This document shows, piece by piece, positions 53,177-64,000 of a DNA stretch of 64,000 bases. The position numbers and the translations under genes are program-made. This DNA comes from Paraphoma chrysanthemicola (taxonomy: Eukaryota; Ascomycota; Dothideomycetes; Pleosporales; Phaeosphaeriaceae). Position 1 is the stretch's first letter. Each line of letters starts with the position of its first letter. The stretch covers positions 1,612,001 to 1,676,000 of the forward strand of contig JAGMWG010000004.1 in NCBI GenBank assembly GCA_020744225.1, read 5' to 3'. The notes below the pieces were generated by a model. It worked only from the letters and a program-made list of their open reading frames with translations. It ran no database searches and was not told the DNA's origin.

Positions 53177-56100
53177 AGTGGAGCAAGGCGCAGACGACGA
53201 GGAAAGATGGAAAGGAATACGCGGTATACTAGCATATTTGAGGGGGAGGGAACGTGTATTATGCTCACTGCTGTGAGACACTGCTTCAAGTTCCTCGACT
53301 ACTTCGTCGGCTCCCTAGTGTCTCATGCATGCTTCTTCACTCCGTGTACTCTTGAAGATCACATGATGCTTTCTCTGGCTGCCAATCGCATCTTACGTGA
53401 GTTCGGAACTTCCGTACAAAGAGCCGAATGAATGGTTAAAGAGATTCGTCTCAGAAACCTCTTTTCAAGAATGGGTCCGCCCGTGATATTTCCCAATGCG
53501 TTTCATACCTTCTCGTAACTTGTAATTTCTTTGTCTTCTAATTCACCCTCGTTTTCAATAAGTATTGCTCGTAGCTTTTCTCTCTTACCTAATCTATGTT
53601 TGAAAACGAAGCGAGGCTACCATGCGTTGTGTAAGCAAGCGCTTGGTCCGAAAGCGGGACACAGATACAACGTAAAGAGGACCTAAATGCACATTTGAAG
53701 TAAGTATTATTGTTACAAGTAAAACTTAGCGCTTAGGAAAGAAGGCCCAGGAAGATGTTGGAGGCTCCAGGGTGGTGTGTAAAGATATGCTAGGGATGCA
53801 CCAGAGAGTAAAGTAATGATTCTAGAAATGTTTCGCCACGAACAAGGTTAAAAGGCGCAGCTCGAATACGACTTCAGCACCCTGATGCGTGTGCTGAGCT
53901 CCCATACGCTTAACGCTTTTGTTCACTTTCTTTCTTTCCTGCCGCGGGCGTCTCGAAGGCATTAAGAGCACATAACACCTAGGCATGCTCGGATAGTTTT
54001 GAAGAGTAACAAGAGACACGTTAAACTATTTGGTACGGTGTGTCTCGCTGCAAAAGTCGACTATGATCTAGTATCTACATTGTTTGTAGGATCTGCTTAA
54101 AGATATGTTATATATTTGTGAATCCGAAGTTGCACGCAACACTCAACGTGTTCCCTTGTGCTTCGAAGAGGTTGTATATATGGGGAGCAGAGAAGTACTA
54201 CGTATTTTTACAGTATCATATCTTGTATAATGTATCCGTTCTGGAGACTTAAGGAACCAGAACTTTAAACCTGAGGTGCAGTATCTCTAGAATTAATGAG
54301 CTTGTCTGAATGTCCCATGCTCAAGAGCTTACGTGGACAATGGACGCATTCTGTGAATATGAAACTACTCACCTCATCAACGATCGAACGGAGGAGAGAT
54401 GCACCTCTTCGATACATCAGCACACCCAACCAATCAACGAGACATATCCACACAACAGTACACGAGCATTGAATTTTCCAAACCCTCTCCAAACCGAGCG
54501 AATTCGCGTCTCAACCCATACCTAAGTCTGAATCTCAGGTTGCAAACATTGAGACATGAGCAATAATTGCAAAGGGCACATCTAAATTAGTGTGAGAAAC
54601 TGTGTTAGATATTCCCTTCACCCCGATCTACTCCGCAGCACCCAGATCCAGCTAGCTCAATACACCTGCCCGCACGTACGTAAGCCCGCATCTCAATACC
54701 CCGCTAATGCAACCACCCTCCAACGCCGAATATAGAAACATCGCGAGCAGTTCGCATGCGCAGTGCATGCCGGCTGCAATGCAGTACCACATGCGAGTTT
54801 ACAATTCCGTCGTCTCTCTGAAGGTTGCCCTTCGCAGCCTTGTCGTTGCATCTATTCTCAGCATCATTTATCGATTTTTCACGCCGCTGCAGAGATGACC
54901 TTGCAAGACTACGGAGTGCCCCGCAACGCTCAGAGCGGGGTGGCGCACAATTCGCACGCTGAGGCGCTTATGCATGCTGGATTGGTGGGGGGTTTCCGGC
55001 AGAGCACGTGGTGAGATGACACCATTAGGTTCGCGACGGGCCTTTTGGTGCGGCTGGGCTTGCCTGGCCCGGCCTGGTATCGGGTGGATTCAAAGTTGTT
55101 GGAACGTTTGACTAGTCGGTGCTGAATGCTCAACGGGGAGGTTTGTCGGGATGGGCGGCGTGAGGCTGAAACGGGTGGGTGTTGAGACTGTGTGTAGGTT
55201 GCAAAGGTAAAGATTGAGAGGTAGGGCGAGTACGTTACGCTGTCAGTCTGTCTCTGTCTGAGTGTGATGGTGTCCGAAATGCCAGCAACGTTTTGCGGAA
55301 GCAATGTGGTGTGCAGGCTCATCGAATCAGCACCTCTCACAACCGCTCTGCGGCCCCAAAACACCGCTGCACATCCCATCACATATCCTCACAAGACCTC
55401 AATCCGGTTCTTTTTTCGAAATACTCACCAATCACGATAATTGCTGCGTGCAGCCTCTGGCGCTTATTCACTTTATCGTCGGAGCCCGACTAACAAGCAA
55501 ACATACTCACTCCCATATAACACCAGCTGACCGAGACTGCGACCCAGCCAGCCGAGCTGCGCGCACGCATATTGGCCAATGCTGCATTCCACACAAAAAG
55601 ACGTGGCATGTCTCTCTCAGACGACACAAGCTGTGTGGCATTCTTCGGAACCCGCCGAAACTGGGTCTTGTGTCTGTGTTGCCCGAGATGGCTGGGCCGA
55701 CAAGGTGTCGCATTGACAGTGACGACCTTGTGACTGAACATCCCCAGCCATCTAATGACTTGAACGAGCGATGATGAAACGTATGATGTATTCGATGGAG
55801 AAAAGATACTTGGTCAACGGCTGGCTCGGACGACTTGCTTGCTCGACTGCGGGGTAAGTGTGGATTCGCTCATGCAAGCAGGTGGGGAGAGCGTCGTTGG
55901 CGTTCGTCATCGCCAAACGTTCCGCGAACGCAGCGCCCAAGCGTTTTGTTTCGAAACAGATCTTTTGCTGGATTGGTCTGTTCCGCAAGTGGTGCATGGT
56001 GCGCATGAACGAGGCCAGCCGCCTTCACGTGTCCAGTGGAAGTGTAGCCGGACTCAATGGATTCGTGGAAGGAAAGCCACTCTATCCCGCCAACTTGGAC

Positions 56101-58110
56101 GTAACCCCAGATTCCAACCCGAGCGCGTAATTAGCCAAATGCTCGCCCATATTGCCGTCTCTTCCTCATGGAGAAAGGAATGCACCCCGGCGCCGGAACA
56201 CGATCCGGATGTGGAAGTCGTTTGCTGGGATTTCCCGCAGGTCATCTGGTGCTCTGTCTTTTGGTCTTCGCAGCTCGTGAAACCGTGTTCTTTGGCTGTG
56301 GGTACCTTTCGGGATGAAGATTGTGGGTGTGCGCCCAAGTATTCAGCCGATACATCGCCTCATCAAAGCGACGTCTACCAATGGACGCGACATCAGCCAG
56401 ATGCTCACTCAGCCCGTGCGACCCTCCATGACCAAAAAAGCTGCAACACAAATACCACTGAACGGGCAAAGATAGCGTGGCCCCTGCCAGCGGGGCTCGG
56501 TGCAACTTGTGTGCACCTCACCAAGATTTGTACGACATGTAACCGCCGCGCATCCGGTGAGCAAGTGCCTGTCGATCTTGAGACGTCTGCAACCACTCAG
56601 TTGCTGCAAGATCAAACAGTGTTGCCTGGATCTCACCCAGGAGTGCCTTGCAGCGTGAGTCGCATGTGCTCAGGGATGCACTGTCAAAGGATCGTTTCGC
56701 TTAGCTGTTAGAACGCCTCCTAATTTTGGGGATCCCCTTGGTCCGCGAGGGAAGGGAGGCTGAAATGAAACTGACAGCGGGCATGCAACAGAGCCGCATA
56801 AGTGGCCGTAATAAGGGTCTTTGTTAGATCGCGAGGACAGCGCCCTTCTGGAACGGCCAATATCGTGTTGTGGAATGCGAGGCTGCGGAGCGGGACTGAG
56901 ACGGGCAACTGCTGTGACTGATGTGGAAGGCGTAAGACGAGTTTCCGTCCATGACCCAGGAGTTTGGGCACTCTTTGCACCACACTGCACCACACCACTT
57001 TCCAACACAACACCCACGTAAATAGTAATCCCCAACGCAACTCAATTACCGCTATCACACGGCGTGGGTGTCCTCGGTCTCCTTTCCTGCGGCAAGAAAG
57101 CACCCCCTCGCAAGTGTAACGGCCACAATGCATATCGGCCTTGTATCATTGGCCCCCAAATCCTTCCCGCGCTCGCATGCAAAAACAAAGCAAAGGCAGG
57201 CAAACATGATCTGCCATGCTTTTTGCGCGGCGCGCGGCACAGGCTTCCATGCATGCAGCGAAGAAGAAAGCAGAGTGCGTAAGGCTGAGACCAAATAAGG
57301 GCTGAACGTCTGCACACCGCCAATGGCAGTGCGAGCAGTGACATGCAAGCGCCCACTGGCCCAGCGCGAATACATCCGTCACTGTGATGGACCTGCGAGT
57401 CACAGTCTATGCGCGGCAAGGGGAAGAAGAGGGTGTGTATTGAGTGGCATGTGAGTTTATTTGATTTGTATGAGTCGAGCGCTGCACGTCCGAGACGACG
57501 CTGAAGTGTGGTGGGCGCCGACTTGTGTCTCAGAGCCATGTGCGCGAATGCAGGGGCAGCGCAGATCCGAGCATCACGGTGGAAAAGGCAAGTCTGACGC
57601 GACATGTTAAAAAAGGCAATAGCCGATGGTATTGAAAAGTGGTGATAATAATACTGTGGCGCAAATAGGGTATACTAGATTTTGACCGCGAGGCCGTCCC
57701 GTTGAGAAATCATGTAGAGAGCTCCCAAGTCTAAGACCATCAGTCGTAGTAGCAAACCCAAAAAATAACAAAAAAATTGAGTGTCGATATGGAGGCCGCG
57801 AGCCCAGCCCATGAGCCTGAACACCTTGCATGAAAACCATAACTAGAGCAAAAGACTGAAAGTGAAATGGGGGTATTGGCGAAAACAGACTTTTCCTGTG
57901 ACCCGCCCGATGCAGTTCCTTTCCGCGCGACCCAGTAGTGTTACAGTGTTGAGCCTCTAGAGCGAAAGATGCAGCAGAATTAACAATTACAAAGAGCAAG
58001 AAATGGGTATCTCGCGTAAGATCAAGTAGCGCATCAAAGCAGTGACAGGAGACGAAAGAAAGACCTAGACAAACGCCAGCGCCTAAGCGTCCAGGTGGAG
58101 GAAAGGTATC
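53177..58110. other. 4.9-kb region without a supported gene
   Basis: I find no domain-bearing frame. The longest open frame (55839-56711, plus) starts at a TTG, has no initiating ATG close by and has a composition unlike the proteins in this window. The last 500 bases are probably the 3' untranslated region of the gene at 58111. No transposon ends, terminal repeats or RNA genes were recognised. Confidence 0.4.
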
Positions 58111-59391
58111 CTAAGCACTGGGGTGGCGCAAGATGTCGTCGCAGTTGGCATCGAAGCGCATGCTCCAGAGACGCATGCCGGTCATGAGCTTCTCCGTCTT
58201 CTCAAGCTCACGATCACGGCCGAAGATGGAATCGACAAACTCGCGACCGCTGTTCTTGCCCATGGAAACGGGCTTCTTCTCTCCGTTCTCCTTCTTGGCG
58301 GCCTTCCACATGTAGTCCTCGCAGACCTTGAGGAGCTTGACAAAGCGGATCCAGAGGCGCTCGCCGCTCTCGAGGAAGTCTTCGACCATCTCGTGGCTCT
58401 CCTTCTTGCGAATCTTGGGGATGGTCTCCTCAGCCCTCTTGACTTTACCGGCTAGCTGAATGAGGAGGAGCCAAAGTTCGCCGGCCATTTCTGCAAGTGG
58501 GGTAGCTGGGCCGTTGTAGAAGACGGTCCAGTCGTAGATCCATTTGCCGAGGGAGTTGGCATCAAAGACGGATCCAAGGAGCATGATGGGTTCCTCGTTA
58601 GGGTCCCAGTTCTTGTAAGAGTAGCCGGCAGGAATGCCAGCGCGGCGCGCATCCTCTTCGGTGGCCTTGGTGGTTGGCTTGGAGGCAGCTGCAGGCTTCT
58701 TGGGGGTGGTGGGCTGCGCACGAGTGGTAGCAGAGGCTCGTCGCGGACGGCTTGCCTTGGGCTCATCATAAATTGGGACCTGATCATAGTAATAGCGATC
58801 AGCATCCCTCCCGTACATGTCGTATCGCGCGTACTGTGTGTACGGCGGCGGCGGCGACGGGTCATACGCGTTGTCGTACTCGTAGTCGCATTCGTAACCG
58901 TAGCCGTAGCCGAAATCGTCGTAGACGACCCTGGTGTGGACGTACGGGGCCGACTGCGACGGGCGACGCTTCCTCTCGCGATGGGAGCGCTTGAGAGGAG
59001 GTGCGTCTGAGTCGCGGCGATGCCGGCTCGCCCTACTTGGGCGGACGTAGTTGTAATCGAAACCACTTACATATTCGGGCGTTGCGCCTGGCGTTGTACG
59101 CGGCGTCGGGTATCCGCCGCGCGAGGTGGGGATTCCGCTGTCATAGCCGGCTCCTCGAGGCGTAGCGTGCGAATACTGCGGTGGGACTGCGTGCGATGCG
59201 CGTCGAGAGTGCCCGTAGCCCTGGACCTTGGGGCTCGTTCGAGGCGACGGTGTCGCAAACTGGGGGCCGTGGCGGGGAGAGTAGTAGTTGGCGGCGCCGG
59301 GTCCTGGAGACATTGGCGGCGTCGTGCGGTGGAAGTCGTAGGGCATCGAGTACCCAGGCGGTGGCGGTGGTTGGAACTGTGGTGCGTACAT
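58111..59391 (-). CDS. Pro/Tyr-rich protein with a C-terminal helical domain, function unknown
   Basis: From the ATG at 59391 the single exon encodes 426 residues. The first 250 are low-complexity: PPPPPGYSMPYDF at the start, then Ser/Arg/Pro-rich, with a Tyr/Gly/Asp-rich patch (DDFGYGYGYECDYEYD). A basic Thr/Pro/Lys linker follows. The last 150 residues look folded and helical: GIPAGYSYKNWDPNEEPIML, LGKWIYDWTVFYNGPATPLAEMAGELWLLLIQL, and a Lys/Glu-rich helix before RLWIRFVKLLKVCEDYMWKAA. Such proteins are often misnamed 'vegetative cell wall protein gp1' in fungal genomes from the low-complexity part. No signal peptide is seen from this start. The same frame stays open to 59730, giving up to 539 residues, but the added part is leader-like. 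I do not know its role. Confidence 0.82.
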   Translation of the reverse strand: MYAPQFQPPPPPGYSMPYDFHRTTPPMSPGPGAANYYSPRHGPQFATPSPRTSPKVQGYGHSRRASHAVPPQYSHATPRGAGYDSGIPTSRGGYPTPRTTPGATPEYVSGFDYNYVRPSRASRHRRDSDAPPLKRSHRERKRRPSQSAPYVHTRVVYDDFGYGYGYECDYEYDNAYDPSPPPPYTQYARYDMYGRDADRYYYDQVPIYDEPKASRPRRASATTRAQPTTPKKPAAASKPTTKATEEDARRAGIPAGYSYKNWDPNEEPIMLLGSVFDANSLGKWIYDWTVFYNGPATPLAEMAGELWLLLIQLAGKVKRAEETIPKIRKKESHEMVEDFLESGERLWIRFVKLLKVCEDYMWKAAKKENGEKKPVSMGKNSGREFVDSIFGRDRELEKTEKLMTGMRLWSMRFDANCDDILRHPSA

Positions 59392-62300
59392 GTTCGCGGT
59401 GGTGCGCGGTGGTGTGTGTGGGAGGGTCGATGGGGCGACTCGAGGGGGGGAAAGAGCCCAGGCCGGTGCCTGCTCACCGTTGAATATGCAAACCGAACGT
59501 GTCTCGTCGCGCGCGGTGGTCGCTGGAGGAGAGAGGCGGAGTGGCAGCAGAGGAAGAGGAGGAGAGGGAGATCCGGGTCTGTCTGCTGCACATTTGGTGG
59601 TTGTTGGGTCCGAAGCTAGAGGGTGCCAGAAGGATCCAGATTGAACGGATCCTGAGTGCCAGTGGGCGACGAGATGTCTACGTGCTTGGTAATGGTGGTG
59701 TTTTGGGGTTCGAGTGTACGCGAAGGGCATCGGCGTGGGCGGCGCTCTGCTTTTGAGAGGGCCGCAGCTGCCGTGCGCGGACGGACCAAGGCGGGCTCGC
59801 TCAGACTCAGCGGCACCCCCCTGTCGCCACTAGCGCCTCGAGTGCCCAGCCTAAGGCCCCTGACCCTTAGCGCATTCCTCCATGACGGGTCAGATTGACA
59901 TGCAGTGCCACTGCTGCTCCGTGATATTACCCTACCCTTCCCTACCCCGGGGCCATGAGGACGTATTCTGGGAGCGCCCCGAGCGGCCTCAACAGAGCCT
60001 CTGACTCCTTGTCTGCGCGAGTCCTCCACCATTGAGGAGCGCAGAGCATGTCTGTTCTGCGCCGTTGATGCCTGACCCGGCCATCGCGCCTGCCTGCGAC
60101 GCCCATTAGGGAGGAAGGCGCAGCCTTGCCCGGCGGCGCTATGTAATCAAGTGTTTTGAAGGGTAATATTGGACCGCTATATACCCGTAAACCTGGCCCT
60201 GGAAGCCTGCCCCAATGCTCGCGGAACCCCGTCCCAGAGATGACGGGAGCTACGGTAAGCAGTGCCAGAAATGAGTGCGCGACGTCTCCTTTCCTCGCAG
60301 CTGTGCCACACTCGTGTCGCCGCGCGCTCGACGACGCTGGCACTGTTGCAGTGTTTCGTTTGCTACCTCGTCGCCCTCGTCGCGGACGGGCTCCCTTGCA
60401 CTCTTGACACTCCACTTCCATTCGTCCAACTTTCTCGCATCTCTGGCCAGTCAGCGCCGCGAGGACGTGCGGTTCGCTGCTGCAGGCAGGACGCAGTGTC
60501 GCGGCCCACTGCGCGCCGGTGCCATATGACAACCACGGCGCCGAGCACAGGCAGTCTTCCCACATGGCTGCGTACGCAGTCCGTATCGGTTGCCGAGACG
60601 AACACAGCCAGAAGAAGCGTTGGTCTGCAGCACACATCGCAACCTCAACTCAGCTCGGAATGATTGCCCTCTACTGCACGCTACTCTCCGTCTAGCCACA
60701 AGCTACACAGGAGGAGCCGTCGTCGCGGCACACGGCTGGCTCTGGAGTGCTTCCATCCGAAACAGCGGAAGTCCACCATTAACGTCGTGCCGTCTCGCCT
60801 GGCAGGGCCCCTGTCACCATCTTGAGCCGCACTCTATCGCTCGGGCCTTCCTCGAACCCTCTGCTTCGCCCTCAGTACGAAGCCCAATTTCCCAGCGGTG
60901 AAAAATTTTCTCATGTCTCACAAAATAACCATTATGTTGCTTGGATCAGGCTGTTGTTTACTTACCGCTACTTCATATCTCAACCGCTCGTCTTCCAAGG
61001 CATATCATTCCCGTCGTAAAGGTCCACTACGGCTGCATCCCGCTCACGCGGCGCACTTGTGATTCGACGGGGAACATCGACAACAAAGCAAAAGAACACC
61101 ATGCAAGGATGCGATCTCTCTGCTCGCAGCAACCACCCCCCAAAGCAGTAAGTTAGTGCCGCGGTAGACTCCCGCGGTGCTTTTGACTGGCCCATAGCGG
61201 CTGCTGGCGCTCCGGTGGTCTGCATGAGGCCCGCGCCCGGGTCGTACACTGGCTTGATGCGCCCGTCAATACACTCCTTGCAATTTCTCGGCACACACAA
61301 TCATTTCGAATTTCGACACTGATGCCCAACACTCATTGGACCAAGTCGGGCCTTATCCGTGTGGCACAGGCGGACTAAGGGCTACCGAGGCCGCACATTA
61401 CAATTTTGAGACCAACATATCTCTATAACTCCACTCCGGTATCAGAGACAACTCACGATGCATATTCCTTTGCGCACTGCGTTGCTATGACTCCTCACCC
61501 TCCCTAGCTCCGCGTGCGAGTCCAAGGTCACCTTGAAACCGCCTGACAGCTGATACCGCACTTGATCAACGGCTCTGCAGCATGCTTAAAAAGCCCGCGT
61601 GTATTACCTCAGAAGTACATTTGGCTTGGCTTTGCATATTGACTTTGTGGAAAAAAGGCGATCATTTTCGGCCATCACAGTCAGCTGCGACCATCCACTG
61701 AACTAGCAATGACGCATCGCCTGGAAATGTACAGCCAGGCCAGCCCTACCATGCGCAGCTTTCAGCGCTGCAGCTTTGCGGATTCGCCGGGTGGACACGT
61801 TAGTTCTGCCACGACTGCAGGCTGAGCGCTGCAGCAGCCATGCGAGCTGTCTAGCCGCATGACGCAGCTCCCAAAAATATGTTCGCACAACGAATCGCTC
61901 TGGCGTTCTAAAGAATACACTGGATACGCACACATCAGCTTCGTCGACACATGTGGCGGTGCATGCAGAGCTCGGCGTCGAGTCATCCCGAATCACATGC
62001 AATCTATACAAATTGCCAATTGAGGATATCACTGGCGGAACGTGGACGACCCATGTGTGGCGAAGCACGGCCACAACGCGACGGACGAATCGTTGCAGGT
62101 AACGCGCAATACTCAGCTTTTATGACCACAATCGGACTCGGCGAAACTTCACTCGCACAGATTATTGCACCTGTCGGACGTATCGTCTGGTGGCAACATT
62201 TACCGTTGTTTCAGCACAGAAAGCCATCGCCATCGCATCGCCAAGGAGTTCACCATGTGACTTCGAACCAGCACTGGAATATTCAATTTGCCCCAACAAC

Positions 62301-64000
62301 CAACATACCCGGTGCGAATGGCGACTTGCATCACCTCTTCGCCGCTCTTCATTGCGCCTCCATCTATGACTCTTTGACCGGAGCGTTTCGAGAAGATATA
62401 TGTAATCAAATTAGCTGCTTTTGCTATCCACACACAGGCCGAGAGAGAGTAGATTCCCGCGCGTCGATGGTGCCTACACCTGCGCGATCGCGAAAATGTC
62501 GCGCAAACATGTGAGTCATGCGACATGAACAAGGGCGCTTGCTAAGCGACCCTTTACGAAACAAGCCGTTCCCAGCACCACCACGGCATTGATGACCAGT
62601 TCTGAAGCTGGTAGAGCCTCATCTGCGTCATAGCTCATGCATTGATGATAATGCATGGATTGCGCAGGGTAAGTGCATGGCGGCTCTGCGACGGCGGCCC
62701 AATATCGACATTGGGTTGGCAATGACCATCGTTCAGGCAACGATGTTTTTGGAATCGAGTCGCCGCCGCCGGACCGAGGGTGTTTCATTACATTCTTACA
62801 TTACGCGTCTATTCTGCCTGTGATGCTTTTCTTCTCGCATTTCGTTCGTTCTTCGTTTCAGAGACGATCACATGTCGGTAGTCTCCCAGCCACCCCCAGC
62901 CTCTCCATCATTCTGGAGGACGACCACTATTGTGTCCGTCGAATCACAAGCCAGAACTCACATCTCGATGCGTCCGTCTGACCATCTTATGGACCATCGG
63001 TCGCGTACAACGGACCTGAATCCTGTTTGGGGCAGCGCGACGGTACTTGGTGGACAATGCTTCCTCTCAACCGCGCTGCTGCCTAGAGCTTATTCCAACG
63101 ACCAGATGCCAGTGGCGATGGGGGCCAAGTTTATTGCGACCTCCATCGTGGGAGGGGCAAGTAGACAGTAGAATCAAGGATAAGCAGAAGCGGGCAGCCA
63201 CTGCGATTGGTGCTGACTCGCATCTTTTCATCCTCGAGCATAACATGAGCCCAATCCACTGACCGGACGTCTCTCCCTCGTAATAGGTGGGTGTACTAGA
63301 GAGCAGTCGTCGATGTTGGCATTATTGTACCATACCTGGATAAGTATCAGTGCTGAGTAGACCGGATCGCCGATGTATTCTTGGAACCTGTTCATTCTCT
63401 AGATGACTCGTCGAAAAACGAGAGAGTATATACCTCTCACTCGCCGTGGACTGGACGCCAGCTAAGAACATTACATTGCACAAGCCAGCCTGGGGCGATT
63501 CGATGCCGGACACGTCAGATCGCGACTGCTAGACCGCGCAACCGATCATCTTTCGGAACTGCTTATACTGCACCTTGACATGTCTACTGAGCCACTCGTA
63601 AACGCCCTCGCGTGCGTGAAGAGCTTCGCGGCAGATGTTTAATGCACCGACGACGTCTTAGCTACTGTATGCGCAAGGTAAGTATATACCGATACCCGTT
63701 TACACAGATCGCTTTGATTAGTATGGTAAGATGCGCCAGATATGTCTGCATGGTTCGTCGACGAACTGAGTTACATTCGTGATGAGACCTTGATAGAAGT
63801 CGTCCGCCCTGAAATGTATGTATCACAACTACGATAGGAATTTTCCTTCCGACTACGACACGCAGTGGTTAAGTTGCAACATTTACATCTTCTTATGGTT
63901 CTCACACACGTTCAGAGGAAGAGTAGGGAAAGATATGCCCGCGACGCTGAGTGGTCTTCGTGCTATTTCAAAACATTGCTTTTCGTCGATATCTCATCAA
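59392..64000. other. 4.6-kb right-edge region without a supported gene
   Basis: The first few hundred bases are the promoter and leader of the minus-strand gene at 58111. Beyond that, overlapping open frames on both strands (for example 59942-60637 minus, 61951-62514 plus and 62872-63171 plus) show no domains, signal peptides or convincing splice partners. Nothing identifiable reaches the window end. Confidence 0.35.

Noticed and set aside
55839..56711. 290-codon open frame on the plus strand
   Set aside because: It begins at TTG, has no recognisable domain, is rich in Cys, Trp, His and Gln in a random-looking way, and other frames overlap it.
59942..60637. 231-codon open frame on the minus strand
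   Set aside because: It lies in GC-rich sequence where stops are rare. No domain, and competing frames are open on both strands.
62872..63171. 99-codon open frame on the plus strand
   Set aside because: It starts with ATG but has no domain, signal peptide or splice partner I can see. It could be a small gene, but there is no positive evidence.

Overview
The window looks like a chromosomal segment of a filamentous ascomycete (Pezizomycotina), most likely a Dothideomycete. The evidence is short spliceosomal introns of about 44-60 nt with CTAAC-type branch sites, one gene per roughly 3.5 kb, and ascomycete-type versions of SFH1, DPB4, REV7, SEC13 and ERV29/SURF4. It also carries a PL3 pectate lyase and a monomodular NRPS-like synthetase, as plant-associated ascomycetes often do. 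The class is an inference; I could not place the species.

Layout. 1.4-11.0 kb: a giant 3143-residue DUF6606/DUF3638/DUF3645 protein in three or four exons. 11.4-12.3 kb (-): a secreted PL3 pectate lyase. 14.8-15.0 kb (-): a tRNA-Leu(AAG) gene with its own TATA box and T10 terminator, interrupted twice. 15.8-17.7 kb: an SNF5-family chromatin remodelling subunit with a C-terminal GATA-like zinc finger. 19.7-20.5 and 22.0-23.1 kb: two unrecognised proteins. 24.2-25.3 kb: the ER cargo receptor ERV29/SURF4. 25.8-27.7 kb: a nucleoside hydrolase in eight exons. 27.9-29.0 kb (-): a GIY-YIG-like protein with a C-terminal membrane segment. 30.0-31.2 kb: SEC13. 32.0-33.5 kb (-): an arrestin-like protein. 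35.4-36.3 kb: DPB4. 36.5-37.4 kb (-) and 38.0-41.2 kb (+): REV7 and the importin KAP114/IPO9, divergent from one promoter region. 41.6-42.8 kb: an F-box/ankyrin protein. 44.5-46.2 kb (+) and 46.8-49.7 kb (-): an MFS transporter and an A-T-TE NRPS-like enzyme, convergent, probably a minimal secondary-metabolite locus. 52.6-53.2 kb: a DUF924 protein. 58.1-59.4 kb (-): a Pro/Tyr-rich conserved-type protein. 53.2-58.1 and 59.4-64.0 kb hold no gene I can support.

Most genes are unrelated housekeeping functions. Two of them, ERV29 and SEC13, act in COPII transport. DPB4 and REV7, both DNA-polymerase accessory subunits, sit tail to tail. The MFS/NRPS-like pair is the only cluster-like group.

The most unusual object is the tRNA-Leu(AAG) gene. 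Besides a normal 15-nt anticodon-loop intron, it has a 50-nt insertion in the D-loop. That insertion has the length, GT...AG ends and CTAAC branch motif of this genome's mRNA introns. Removing both restores an 82-nt tRNA with all stems paired. It may be a spliceosomal-type intron in a Pol III gene, or a tRNA gene disrupted by intron insertion or recombination.
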